Shown here: positions 45,402 through 57,720 of the stretch, in pieces
Position numbering within the stretch: the stretch's first letter is position 1
Layout of the letters: each line of letters starts with the position of its first letter
NCBI GenBank assembly: GCA_037576215.1
Contig: JBANDB010000007.1
Location: 4,743,001-4,807,000, forward strand
From: Armillaria gallica
Lineage: Eukaryota; Basidiomycota; Agaricomycetes; Agaricales; Physalacriaceae
DNA length: 64,000 nucleotides
Reading direction: 5' to 3'
The notes under the pieces: model-generated
Databases searched by the model: none
What the model was told of the DNA's origin: nothing
Seen by the model: the letters and a program-made list of their open reading frames with translations, nothing else
Made by a program: the position numbers and the translations under genes

Positions 45402-48267
45402 TTATACTACCTTTTCAGCTATACAGCCTGTAGCTTCACTGCCAGCAATGGATTTGTGTTCCAAGTCGCCGCTGACGCTGTCCTCAATAACCTGGGCATC
45501 TTTGTTGCGGATACGATATTCCTCAGACGCCCATAGAAGATCAATTTCTTCTAATGTTAAGCCTTTGGTCTCCTTGACGACTTGTAGCAGGCCTTCAGAT
45601 TGTTCAGGAACTCCAGAGTGGGAAACACTCACATATGGCGACAAGCACAGTGACAATCGATCCGCCTGTGGACACGTTCGTAAGAATGAGCATCTGCAGC
45701 AAAAACTGGCAAATACCAAGGATGAATAAGATGAAGAACTTTATTCCAACCCTTTGGATAGCGATGGGACCACTGTAAACGAACACAACTGAATCGACGT
45801 CCTGCTTGTCAAGCATGCTAGAAATCAGAGCAGATAGACAATCTCACAGGCCATCATCCAGACGCCGACATTGCCTACGTAAAGAGCGCATGAAAATTGT
45901 GCAGGGAGAAGGCCGACAATTCCCCTTTACCTATTCCACCCGCTTGACCTCTATAACGTGTGGGAACGATCTCAATGGCATATAGGTACACCTGCGGGGA
46001 GATCTCAATAAATTCGAGGAATAGAAATAAGCGTAAACATGGTATTACCATCCAAACTGAATACGGTATGGAATCAGGAACGATCGTTACAGAAAACAGA
46101 ACAACTACTCACTCCATGACAATCCGGAACCCGCTTCAAACCTGAAAAAAGGGTCTTTAAATACATTCACTCTCTTCAGAGTTACAAGAATGACGGCCAT
46201 ACCAAAATAACATGGCAATTTGAGCCCAACGAGTTGCATTTGTTGTCACGCGATCGGGAAGATCTGAAACATTAGGCTTGAGCTGTTGCACAGTGAGAGA
46301 GAACACGTACTGCCAAGTACAGTGAAAATCAGGATGGCAGAGACCTGAACAAGGGAGCCAAAAAGAAGTATACCTTTCCGACCAAACCTTCGGACTGTCC
46401 AGAAGCTTATAACTGAGTATGCAGTTAGCAAAGAAGAGGAGATGTTTTCCAGAAAGCTTGTACTCACTGACACCCAGGGTAACCACTGCCAAAGAAATGT
46501 ACATTTGAGATGAGAATTCATATAGTAAATTTCGACTTACTTGAGTTAAGGGCAGCCGTTACAATCGCTGTTATGTCTGCCGAAAAGTGCAAGGTGGATA
46601 TGATTGACTTGCCATCTGCCAGGAGGCATTCGAGTAGCTATAGTGGAAGTATTTTCACGTTACCGAAGGACTTACAGTAGGTCTGTACGCGGGTTCGTTG
46701 GTACGAATTTGAATTGAAAGCGGAAGGTTACTTACAATCAGATTTCCGCCGAAGAAAGGCTTTCCGACCTGAAGCAACCAAGAAATCCAGATGCGTTTGA
46801 TAACTTTGGTCTGGAAGTGCGTAAGCATGGAAGAACTTGAAAAGGCTAGAAGTTGATTGCAACATGCCTCGGTTTTGTCTCTTCGAAAGAAAGAAGCCGT
46901 TGTAATCCTACGGGTATCCGCCTCTTCCAAGCGTATGGCAGCCAGGATCTCGTCCCGCTGTGCCTTGACAGTGGGATCCGAAACGGACTTCCCACAGAGA
47001 CGTTCCAGGGATGCATCGCCTTCTTGGATTCGGCCTTTTGCGTACAACCAACGAGGACTTTCAAGAACACCTGACATTGCTTAGTTGGATCATAAGATGG
47101 CATAACAATCTTACCGTGGAAAATAACAATAGGTACCAAAACAAAGATAGCCTGAGACGACAATAATACTCTCCATCCATTATAGAATGCTGGAAAGGAA
47201 CAACGTGAGATCGGAAAGGTCGTGCCTAGAAAGTACTCACGGCTCTTGTAAACACCCAAGCCAAGCCACGCTACCACAGAAATTGCGGCAACGGCTTCAT
47301 AAATGTCAAAATTCAAACTACGAATGAGCAATACTGTTGAAAGGCTAGACGCACATAATCCTATATTCCACATAACCTGAGTGGTTCGTTCATCCTATGA
47401 TGGCGATGTCAAAGATGTGACAACCATAGGGTGCAGCTACCGCCTATCAACTTACGGCATTGCGTGCGTTTCTTCCCACAGAGCTTTCGTGAACAAATAC
47501 GGGGACAGCAGCTGAAATAGCGCCGTTACCCAGACCCTGGCGACCCTTAAACAAAAATTTCTTTGCACGCTGTTGATGGACTGACTAGGATGGTGCGACC
47601 GATAATCATCATGGTGGAGTTCACCGCGGCAGTTTGGATGATGATTCCAATCAAAGCGACCCAGCACTGCATATGAACGTCCCAGTAAGTGCTTCGAGCA
47701 GTGACAAAGAGGTAGAGATAAACACACAGAAAGCAAAATTGAGACCCGACGACCGACGGACCAACTGGAACCTATGAATGGAATGAACTAGAAAAGAAGT
47801 TCCAGTGACGTACGACAGAGGCGCGATGATTGCGGATCCAAAAATATCGCCTACGGGAGGGTCGGCATGGCGTCGCTTCAGCACTGTATTGAACGGCCGG
47901 CAAACCTAATATAATGCCGCTGGATATAAAGCTGGTCACTTCAGTATTGGCGGCGTAAATTTGGCGATCAAATTGAGGACTATTGACTGGTTAGAAAGTA
48001 TCAGAGGCAGAAATAACACCTCACGTATTCAAGATTCTGCACAAAACAACAAACGAAGAGGTGAGTAAGAGGAGTCCTACCGCACCCGGATGATCTTACC
48101 CTCCCATTATCCCAGCATCCCTGCGAAAAAAAAAGGCGTGACAAAATTATTGACAGACAGAACACTGAAAGGAGAACGTATTCTTACCAGCCATAGAGAG
48201 CGAGAGCGGAAATGGATGCAATCTGAAGTAGTAGAGTATAGGTCTTGCCTGTTGCTGACCAAGTCAT
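45402..48267 (-). CDS. MFS sugar-porter family transporter
   Basis: A minus-strand gene of many short exons that can be joined into a twelve-helix transporter. From ATG at 48267: 'MTWSATGKTYTLLLQIASIS', 'LYGWDAGIMGG' split by an intron (family form: the first-helix 'FGYDQGVMGG'), 'SPQFDRQIYAANTEVTSFI', 'GRQGLGNGAISAAVPVFVHE' in helix 4, 'SGVLESPRWLYAKGR' (the PESPR motif after helix 6) and the C-terminal 'KETKGLTLEEIDLLWASEE' (PETKG motif). Sugar porters move hexoses, pentoses, quinate or related polyols across the plasma membrane; the substrate cannot be told. All frame breaks I checked coincide with GT/AG borders, so the gene seems intact. It is divergent from the monooxygenase at 48550. 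Confidence 0.82.
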
Positions 48268-48549
48268 AGTGAGAAGTAAAGGAAGAGGCACAAGGATGAG
48301 TGATATGGGGCGCGAGCCCAGGGATACCGCAGCCTAGAAATCTCTCAGGTATTAGAACATTCGTTCCGTCCATGGAAAGAAGTAAAGATGCATCGGCGGT
48401 CCTGACTTGGCGGACTAGTGGCTTGCGGCCATCAGAATACAGATCGGCCAGCCGCGAGCCGCGAGGCAGGGTCACGGTCCTGAACCTGAGTTTATGTCCT
48501 TCTTGGTGCCATACTTGTCATCGCTTCTTGAGATTATTTAAGCCTTATC
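48268..48549. promoter_or_regulatory. divergent promoter between transporter and monooxygenase
   Basis: A 282-bp gap between divergent start codons; a regulator acting here could control both genes. An open minus frame covering it (48107-48475) has no recognisable content and overlaps the transporter start. Confidence 0.45.
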
Positions 48550-51082
48550 ATGGCTTGTTGTAAGGAGCCGAAAAAAAACCACATGGTGACTGGAAACAAG
48601 GGCGGACATGCGAACGCTGTTCTCGCGGAAGATTGGACTTCAAATCCGAGAGGATACCCGGTGGACGAGCATCCTGCTCGTACACCAGAGAGGCGTATTA
48701 AAATCATTGGTATCGGTGCTGGCCTAACGTGATGGACTTTTTAGCCTTGACTTCAAGGAATAAAACTTAATCAAGTCCACAGGGGAATTCGTCTAGCCGA
48801 ACAAGTTCAAACATATCATCACGACTTGGTGGACCTCGTCATCTACGAGCAAGCAGATCAGGCTGGTGGTTGTTGGCATTGGAATAGGTGGGTCCATCCA
48901 GATTCCTTGGGTCCTCTCGGGTTACGCTAACTTGAAGGTCGACAGATACCCAGGTGTCGCCTGTGTAAGTTCGCCAGTGTCATATGCGTGCGTGACCAGC
49001 AATTTCAAGGCCGTACAACAGGATGTCCCAGGATCCAACTATCAATACATCAAGGAACCCAAGACCGGTGCGTCATTGAACCATTTTCAAGACGGGTACT
49101 TGATATTTTATCACGTACCAGATTGGACAAGCTTCTACGGTAAGTACTTTGGCGTCAGCTAGCAAAATTTTCTTGCCGACGTTTTGATTATACGAAGTCT
49201 CGGGTGCCGAAATCCGACAGTACTATCAAGACCACGCCAAGAAGCATGATCTCAACAAATACATTATCTATAACCGTGAAGTCGTCGGCGCTAGTTGGTG
49301 CGATGAGACTGGAGAATGGACAGTCACTACGCGAGATCAGTCCGGGAAGAAAATACTCGATACCTGCAACGTGCTCATCTCTATGAGGGGAAGTTTGGAT
49401 CACCCCAAATGGCCGGAATTGAAGGGATTGTTGTTGTACAAAGGTATGCTGACTCACGGAAACGTCAATACAATCTTCCTTCAGCTGTTCAGGTGTCTTG
49501 GTGCATAGCGCAAGATATCCCGAAGGGCTCGACCTGCAAGGAAAATGCGTTGCTGTTCTAGGATCAGGGTCTTCAGGTGAGCTTCAGTATCGTCGGTGTT
49601 CTTGAACACGCGAGTCCTAAGGAATTGCTACTCCAGGACTACAGATCGTTCCCTCTATTCTTGATGACGTGGTATGCTGAAATTCACTAACACAAGTTGG
49701 ACTTGACCCAGTCGTTGGTTCCCATAGGGACATCTCTATCATTGGATTCGATCGCCTACGTGGATCGTCCCAAGGTTTGCATCGGCATTGTCGGTCTATC
49801 AAATGTTTACATACTTTCAGCGTCGGTGCGATGTTTGCTGGGCCTGGAGGTACGAACTTTGAATGTACGTCATGTAGTGCATCCGATTAATTCATCTCGT
49901 CCTGACCGCTCGGAACACTAGACACCGAGGAAAAGAAAGCACAATTCGCTCGAGATCCAAGGCATTATCTCTTGTATCGCAAGGCAATGGAAAGTGAACT
50001 CAAGTAAGGCCTCCTTTTCTAGCGGAGTTGTGATTGAGCTGTTTCCCTCAGCAAGCGTTTCCGGTTCGTAATCTCGGGCTCAGAGGAATCGAAGGCTGCG
50101 CGCGCCATTTGCGAGGAGACAATGCGACAGAAACTTGCCACCGTGCCGCACATCGCAAACAAAATCATCCCGACAGACTTTGATGTCGGATGTCGTCGCC
50201 CTACCCCTGCTCCAGGCTATCTCGAAGCCCTGTCTAACCCCAAAGTCACAGTTTTTACCGATGAACTCAGGGAAATGACGGAGAAAGGGTTTATAGATGC
50301 CGAAGGTGTCGAACATGAGGTGGATGTTTTCATCTGCGTGAGTGATATTTTCCCCGTCGGACTAAGACCAATGATGCTTCTCAGGCTACGGGTTTCGACA
50401 CGACGTGGAAACCCCACTTCCCTATCGTTTCTCGGGGCGAGAATCTCCAGGATCGCTGGGCAGTGGAACCTGACTCATATATCTCATATGCTGTTCCCAA
50501 CTATCCCAATTTTCTCATTGCTGCAGGTCCCTTTGGTGCTACTGGTCATGGATCTGCCGTGCCTATCACTGAAATCATGATCGATACTTTCTTGAAAATC
50601 GTACGTTGGCAAATCTAGTCTTCTTTCCGAGTCTTCGATTCCTATTAGGTTCGGAAGCTCGGGGAGGAACATATCACTTCCATGGAACCAACCGAGGAGG
50701 CGGCGAGGGATTACATGGAGCATGCAGCACTGTATCTGCAGCGAACCGTTTGGACCGGAAAGTGCAGCTCGTGGTTTAAGAAAGGCTTGAGCGGTATGTC
50801 CTCCCAAGAACTGACTGAACTAGACAGTTTCACAATCTGCTAGGCATTCCGCACCAGTATCCCGGCTCGCGAGTACATTTCATGGAAGAAGCTCTCTCAT
50901 TCCGCCCAGAAGATTGGAAATACACTTATGCGTCAGGAAATCGTTTCCGGTTCTGGGGGAACGGTTTTGCTCAGCGCGAATTCGATGGAAGGGACAACAC
51001 TTGGTATTACGGCCTTTTGGACGGCAAGGATGAGATGCCGGATTATACGGAGATTTTTGCTGAATATGCCAGGAAGGACTAG
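48550..51082 (+). CDS. Baeyer-Villiger-type flavin-containing monooxygenase
   Basis: A gene of about fifteen exons whose apparent stops all fall inside introns. The product has an N-terminal FAD motif 'IKIIGIGAGLTGIRLAEQ' (the intron sits after GAGLT), 'YEQADQAGGCWHWNRYPG', a linker motif 'GVLVHSARYPEG' corresponding to the type I BVMO fingerprint F-x-G-x3-H-x3-W/P, the NADPH Rossmann motif 'VAVLGSGSSG', 'HLYHWIRSPTWIVP', 'KRFRFVISGSEESKAARAI', 'DVFICATGFDTTWKPHFP' and 'NFLIAAGPFGATGHGSAVPI'. Such enzymes insert oxygen next to ketones, giving esters or lactones, using FAD, NADPH and O2. Length (about 600 residues) is normal. A carboxylesterase follows 2.7 kb downstream on the same strand. Confidence 0.88.
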
Positions 51083-53732
51083 TGAATATTTATCAAGAGC
51101 AGATCACTGACTGGTAGTGCCATTGGCCTTAATATCACATCTTCATGTTCAGGAGATATTGGCTCACCCAAGAGCTTCCCAACTGTGGCTGCGCTCGCGA
51201 AATCTGAGATGATACGCTTTCAAATTTGGTCATGTTACTTTTCCCTCCCCCCCGCCGGTTTCAGGTAAATCCTCGATGCACCATATAACTGAGCTATGGA
51301 AAGAATGCACAGTCAGTAAGAGAGAACACATCTCCGGCAATGCACCACGTCGTTGATGCGTGCACCTTCCAGAAATTTGGTTCTTCGTGGACAGCTCTGA
51401 GAGTGAACGACGATGATCGTCACGTAGCTTGGATGCGTTTGGATTCTTCTTTCAGTTCGGTAGGGCATTGCAGTGAGCATCTTCGAGCGTAAATCTTCTG
51501 TCTCTTGTATTCGAGCGGGGACCAGAGCGTGCTTAGCGCCCGAGAGGGTTTTCTGGATTATGATACATTTCGACGTACATGAAAATAGTGAGGCTTTCGA
51601 TAATTTAAAAGTCTCGATCTGTGTCAGGGATTCGGACGGGAGGACATCGATGAACACAGGCGTTTTCCCGCGGTGATTGAGAGCAAGGAAATTCGAGCTT
51701 CCTTTGGAGCATTCATTACCATGCGACGAACGGGCTCAAATTGGATATCCTGAATAATCGAAAGTAGTTAGTAGGCATATCCACATGATGAGTTAATACG
51801 CCTTTTCATACAACGTCATCATCACGCGCCGACTAGGAATAGGCCCATTCATATAGTAGAGAAGCGGGACCATTGGTGGTGTTGGTACCGGCACAAAGTC
51901 CCAATCAGGAACGGCCGGGTCCACAAGGCTGACATGGCAAGCCATGCGCCACCGTTTTGATCGCACGGTTGCGTACGTTGTGCGGAGTAGAGACACTTTT
52001 GCGGGGCACTTTGAAAAGATTAGTAACTAGTAATCTAATATTAGTAGAAGTCATAGTGTCGTTCGACCGAAAATGCCGAATCGGATCAATGAAGGAAGAA
52101 GGTGTAACCACAACCACAAAACCACAGTACGGAACACGAACGTCGACAGAACATGTCAGCAAACTGTGGACCGAAGCCGAAGTAAGAGGCGTGCGTGTCG
52201 CGGGGGAAGGATATGAACCAGGTTCAGAACCGAAACAACAAGGAATGGACCGAGACTGAAGGAAGAAAGTTGGTTTTATTAGTCGTCTGAGGTAGTGTGT
52301 TGGTGTTGATGTAGATTGATGTCGTCATGTAAGGTGACACAGTGAAATACATACAGACATACGCAAGGACCACGGGCAACACAGCGAGGACCGAAAGACT
52401 GGCAAGGCGGGAATGACCGACACCAAAGGCAAGCACCGAGGTGCAACGTTGCAGCACACTATTTCGAGGCGCCGCGCGGCAGCAAGAGCGGCAGAACCCA
52501 GGCCTATGGAACAGAACCAACGAACCGCAAGCATAGAGCCAAGTGCGCCGTTTCAGCACGCCATTTGAGGAAAGCGCGGCAGTAGGAGCAGTAGAACTCA
52601 AGCGGAAACAACAAAACACAACCACATCATCTCGAGAAACACTGCGGCAGCGGCAGGTGAGCTCGGCTATGAAACTTCGAACGACACGCAGGAACAGATG
52701 GTGACGCGGGTGAGGCAGACAGGGAAGTGGCTCCACACCGAGATCCCCATATCTGCATGGCGCGCCAGCGGCATTTCTGCGAGATGTTCGAGCTTCTCAT
52801 AGCAAAGACAGTTAGTCGCATTTGGGTTTTCGTATGGATTTACTTACATGTTGACTTTTTTAAAGCAGATGTTGCACCCACAAAGATGGAAGAGGGAAGT
52901 GCATCACGATTATTCGCGTAGTATGAACGTACCCAAACAAGTGAAAGCTGCTCTTCGCGAAATGCTTTTACAGAAGCACTGGTATTGGACATTAATTGTG
53001 GTACCCCCTCGTCATTTTGGATGGGAAGCTTTCCTTCATCATAGAAATTCGCTTTGGAGGTCAATCAGAAGAAGGGCGGAGGTCGACTCGAAGGAAAAGC
53101 TTTCATGACGGGTGTGAAGGGGACGGTCCGAGACGGAGGTCAGTTGGCACCACGTGGCCACACACAAAGTCCGGACCGTTGGGCCCACAACTTGACGATT
53201 CTTATACCTGCAAGTTCGTATCCGATCTTATCGTGGATATGCCACATCGGTTCCGATGACCAGAAAAAGCTCTGATATTAAGTACGCGGTAGCTATCTGC
53301 CTCGCTGCCTCAGTCTTCTCCTGCCAAGGCCTCAGGGACAATTCTGTTAAACTTGATTCCGATCAACTTGCACCCCGGTGTGGTATGTAGGTGGGTGATT
53401 TCTTGCAGTTCAAGGTTGCCATCGCCGCGGTCAATTCTCAGCCTAACAGCCAGAGTATTCGAAGTCTTGGATCCATGGGAAAAATATTTTCGGCTCTCGG
53501 CCGTCGATACTACCGCTATGTTCCGGTAGAACTTCATTATTCACTGTTTGAAGAACATGAAATTGCGGCAGGCCAGGCTGTCGGTATCGATCGTTGCCGG
53601 CCACAGTCTCTTTAGTGCCACACGGCGTGCCTCTTTGTGAATGCAACCAATGTTGCGGCTTGGCTGACATATTTATTCTGTACAAGAATGTAATTCTCGT
53701 GGTTCTTTCTTATCCTAGCACTTCTTGCGGAT
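51083..53732. other. 2.6-kb intergenic region, no gene recognised apart from a short tandem duplication
   Basis: Short frames (52224-52736 minus, 52848-53108 plus) show no domain. The long minus frame overlaps a low-complexity duplicated stretch. Confidence 0.45.
52431..52603 (+). repeat. imperfect tandem duplication of about 75 bp
   Basis: Units 52431-52503 and 52529-52603 share order and length: 'aagc...agcacactatttcgagg..cgcgcggcagcaag' against 'aagc...agcacgccatttgagga..agcgcggcagtagg', then 'agcggcagaacccaggc' against 'agcagtagaactcaagc'. A 25-bp spacer separates them. No function is evident. Confidence 0.6.
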
Positions 53733-55969
53733 ATGGTCGCCAGTCTTATTTCTCACACTAACAGCGGACCCGTGGAGGGATTTATTGACACTCATCCTGT
53801 CTCTGAATATTCATCTGCGACTCGGAATCTCGGTGTGTTACTTCAGGCTGGCTGAGCAACACGAATCTTCTTTAACGCGTCCATTTTTAGGTCCTCTTAG
53901 TCCAATCAAGAAATGGCTTGGGATTCCTTACGCCCAAGCCCGACGATGGCAGCGTCCTCAACCTCCCACGTCGTGGACCAAACCTCTCCCATGTTTCGAA
54001 TTCGGGCCTTCATTTCCTCAGCCAATATCTGGATTCGATGAGATGTACGCTGGAAAGAAAGGGTGGTTCACCAGAGATTTTCTGGGTCAATCTGAGGATG
54101 CGTTCTCACTCAATGTATTTGCCCCGGTGATCGAAGGACGTAGTAAAATACCGGTCATGGTAGATGACACTCACGTTCTTGTTATTGTTGCTAGATGCTT
54201 ACCAGTTGCTTGAAGGTATGGGTGTACGGAGGAAATCTCACCAGCGGATCGTCTAATATGCCCATTTACGACCCTTCGGAGCTCGTGCGCACCCAAGCTT
54301 CAAGTAAAACACCCTGCATCGTTGTTACAGGAAATTACAGGTTGGAGTTTTCATTGCATCGTCTGTAGGGCCCTCGCTCAGCCTAATGTATATATCAGAG
54401 TGAACGTCTTTGGCTGGCTAGCGACCGGCGGCCTAACCGAGGTCAATGGGCACGTCGGAAATTTTGGTAAGTATGAGACAAAACGGTTTATAAATTTCAT
54501 ATAATCTATTTAATACCCGCAGGTCTTCATGATGTTATCGCCATCTTTGAATGGGTACACGCCAACATAATGGAGTTTGGAGGGGATCCCAACAACGTGA
54601 CTGCATTTGGAGAGTCCGCTGGTGCATTTCTCCTTGGGACTTTGCTCAAATCAGGAAGACGGCTTTTTAACCGCTTAATTCTTCAATCCGGTAGTTATGG
54701 ACTAATGGCACGTAGCACTGCCACGCCTATTGCTGTCATACTCTTCACTCACAGAAATGACAGGGTGTCAACCAGAAGCCGTCTTTCGCTCCGTATGATA
54801 GACTCCTCGCTCATTTAGACCCTGAGTCAATGTCACTTTCTGCGAGGAATCAAATAAACCGATTGAAGACCGTACCTATGACCGAGCTTCTTGACGCCAC
54901 ACAGACTTTCTATCGTCCCGGTGTATGGTGTTTGACTCGCGATCCTAATGAACCTGGTTGGGCAAATACAGTTTGGGAACTTGTCAACAGAGGTATATCT
55001 CGACATTTTTAGGTATCTCTCCATCGCTGACATTGCGGTAGGCGATTACGATCCTTGGATAGAAAGTATCATTATCGGCATTAACCGCGACGAAGGCACA
55101 TTTTTCAATCACCGTAGTCAAGTTCGTCTATTGCTTTACTTTCATAATGTCAACGCTGATGTAGGCCTAGTTCTGGATTCCTGAGAATGCCTTGAAGTTC
55201 TTCAAGGACAGAAAGGGCTTTGACGACGAAACATGCACGCGATTATTAGACATGTATCCCCCGCCGCAGTATACTGCTCCTGATCTTTCCAACCTTCGGA
55301 CACTGCCGTCAACTATGGTCTACTGTACGTATACCCACCTTATTTTGTCTGTACCGACTCATGGTTTCCAGCCGATTCTTGCTACTTGATGCCCATGCTC
55401 CACGCAGGGGATAAACTCACCACGGTTCCAAACTCAAAAACTGGTAAACCTGCTCGAGTGTACATGTATCTATGCTGTACACTTCCATCGCGCTTGTTAG
55501 AAGGGTATGAAAACTTTGGTGTATTGTGAGGAACTTTCATTTTACCCAGGAATCTACTACTAATTTCTCCAAGACATACGGGAGAAATACCCTTTATTTT
55601 CAAGCGTTCCTCTCTTGTAGGTCATACGACGTCTAGCTCCTGAGATATATAACCACCCCATTTACAGTGGGAGAACTTGTACGACGGAAAAGATGCACAA
55701 ACCTCTGATACCTTTGGCAAACTTTGGTCGTCGTTTGCCACTTCTGGAACTCCAGGTGCATTGCAGAACTCGATTCTTCGCCTACTAAACTTAAACGGAT
55801 TGTAGGGAAAGATTGGCCCATGTTCACGAAGGATGGTGGAGAGATCTTGATATTTGACGATGGTGGAAAGGTTTCGGTGGGTAATGCATGGGAAATCAGG
55901 CCTACGGAGCGTCAGGCCTGGATGAATGCTACTGAAATGAGCATCGCGTCCAAGGAGTCCCGGCATTGA
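53733..55969 (+). CDS. type-B carboxylesterase / lipase
   Basis: An alpha/beta-hydrolase gene of about ten exons. Start 'MVASLISHTNSGPVEGFID' continues through an intron into 'PLSPIKKWLGIPYAQARRWQ', the type-B N-terminal motif. Then 'SEDAFSLNVFAP', an oxyanion-loop 'VWVYGGNLTSGSSN', 'TGNYR' joined to 'VNVFGWLA', the nucleophile elbow 'GESAGA' (about 54609), the acidic residue in 'INRDEGTFF' (about 55090) and a His candidate in 'RHTGEIPFIF' (about 55575-55600). The C-terminus 'LWSSFATSGTPG' joins 'KDWPMFTKDGGEI' across an intron with a cryptic stop. The enzyme hydrolyses carboxylic esters. No classic secretion signal is seen, so it may be intracellular, where it could cleave esters made by the upstream monooxygenase (inference). 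Confidence 0.83.
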
Positions 55970-56220
55970 AAGAAAGCTTCAAGTCAATGCCAGTATTACT
56001 TATTTTCTAGAGCAGACTGCTGCCGTCCCCAAGCGGGCCCCATCTATCACTAAGCTTTCAACGACTGGTCGAGTCTATGAGTGCTTGTAAGCAACCGCCG
56101 AAATAAGTCCCATTCGTGCCCCCTATTCGCGACGCGAAGGTCACAAGTCTCGTGATGATTGTGACAAATCCTGCGCTTTTCTTTCAACGACGACCACTAC
56201 TCCGACTCGATATCCATATC

Positions 56221-57350
56221 ATGTCAGAATATATGCTAAAGCAGCAATGGTTGAAGGAGCACCGAAACCAGGTTGATTGTCTTTTTCTTACACAGAAAAA
56301 ATCTCATATACCTTCCAGGTCTGTGACCAGTGCGCCATCACGAGAACCAAGTGTCTACCACAGAAAACATCGGTTACTTGTCTACCTTGCAAGAATAAAA
56401 AGGCGGAATGCTCAAGAAATCGCAGTTTCAAGCAATTTAGAATAGAACTGCGCAGCCAGCGCAAGCCATCAACCCCGCCCCCACGACTACCTGGCCAAGG
56501 AACCTCAAAGACTCGAGGTTCTGGTCCCAGCACACATTCTTATGGATCTCGAAGGAAGGTGAGCTCGTGCTTGTTTTTGTGATTCCTGGATGAATATCTG
56601 ACATCACAAGGGCGAAGAGAATGTTCCTCCTCGACACGGAGTACCGACGGCGCGAAGCACTGCCAACTTTGTCCACCTTCCCCAGGATGTGGCAGTATCG
56701 CGTGCATCTGTGAAGACTCCCTCTCTCCCGCCAGCCTCACCCCTCCGATTCATGGACAACCCTGAAGCCGCTGGAACATCTATGGATACGCGTTCAGCAC
56801 ACAGTCAGACTCAACGACAGGCTTTGGAACCCCATCTGCATACTCATCAAACGCGTGTCCCTGTCGAAAAACATATTCCTAATCTGATTGCTACACTGGA
56901 GCTAGAAATCGCTACATTGCGCGCGCAGCTGCTCGACAAAGACAGCATAATCGATAAATTTTACAGTAATCCTCTCTTCAATGGTCACGTTCTGTCGCGC
57001 TCACTATCTATTTTTTAGAGAAGCAGGAAATATCAGACGTTGAGCTGCGGAAAATCAAGAAGACCCGGTTACACGAATACCTTCATATCGGAGCAAACCG
57101 ACACCGTCTTCAGACTACAATCTCATGTTGGAACGCAGGCAAAATTTCCGATTCTGATTTCGGAACTCGCATGGAAGAGCATCTCACCGTTCTCGATGAC
57201 CTCGCCAGCCGGCATATTGAGGATTTCCCTACTGACTACGAAGACGGTATTCAACTCATGACCAATTACGGCGCCCCGGCTTCCCACTGTGAACATGGCG
57301 ACGACTATTTGGAGATAGGTCCTACCTCAAGAAAACGTGGACGTGAATGA
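56221..57350 (+). CDS. small Zn2Cys6 protein with leucine-zipper-like helix
   Basis: Start 'MSEYMLKQQWLKEHRNQ' is joined by a short intron (gttgat...ttccag) to 'VCDQCAITRTKCLPQ', continuing 'VTCLPCKNKKAECSRN'. That is a complete C-x2-C-x6-C...C-x2-C-x6-C zinc cluster of the GAL4 type. A Pro/Ser-rich linker follows, then a helix with heptad character ('LIATLELEIATLRAQLLDKD') that could dimerise. After an intron near 57015 the tail 'EISDVELRKIKKTRLHEYLH...DEGxxxL'-like acidic region ends at 57350. No fungal-trans domain is present, so it is shorter than the regulator at 42.4-45.1 kb. It probably binds DNA in the nucleus; targets are unknown. It lies between the esterase and the GH127-like gene. 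Confidence 0.72.
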
Positions 57351-57720
57351 ACTTCTCTGGCTCGCGCTGTTGATTCTTATCGCATATACCCACGTATTTG
57401 TTTCGCTCTCAGTTTCAAGTTCACCCTACGTTTAGTGGTTATTCCAACTGTGCCGATCATGACTACTGGTTACTTAGATATTCTACATGACCTCCACTAC
57501 AATTGAAAGAACTTCATGCTGTGCAGATAATAACACTAGTTGGTAAAAGATGTAAACAACAACATGTCGCGGAATAGATTCTCATCAATCGGTAGAAAGT
57601 TGAAACAAAGATAAAATCAATACAAAAATCGTAGCACCTTTCGTCTCGCCATCACAATACAGCGATGCCGAACGTACACCCAACACACTTTCCTGTCAAG
57701 ACCTGAAAACAGGGAACTCG
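57351..57720. other. convergent 3' flanks, no gene
   Basis: AT-rich stretch between convergent genes; nothing recognised. Confidence 0.5.

Noticed and set aside
48107..48475. 122-codon minus ORF before the transporter
   Set aside because: It overlaps the transporter's first exon and intron; the 'LYGWDAGIMGG' motif needs a different frame and splicing.
48720..49620. Stops in the monooxygenase reading frame suggesting a pseudogene
   Set aside because: Each stop lies in a short segment with GT donor and AG acceptor. Removing those segments restores conserved motifs such as GLT-GIRLAE, YKGVLVHSARYP and VAVLGSGSSG in one frame.
52224..52736. 170-codon minus-strand ORF
   Set aside because: Low-complexity sequence overlapping a tandem duplication, with no domain, splice context or codon pattern typical of the neighbours.
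55700..55850. Stop in the esterase C-terminus
   Set aside because: A gtgcat...tgtag intron removes it and joins 'FATSGTPG' to 'KDWPMF', as expected for the family.
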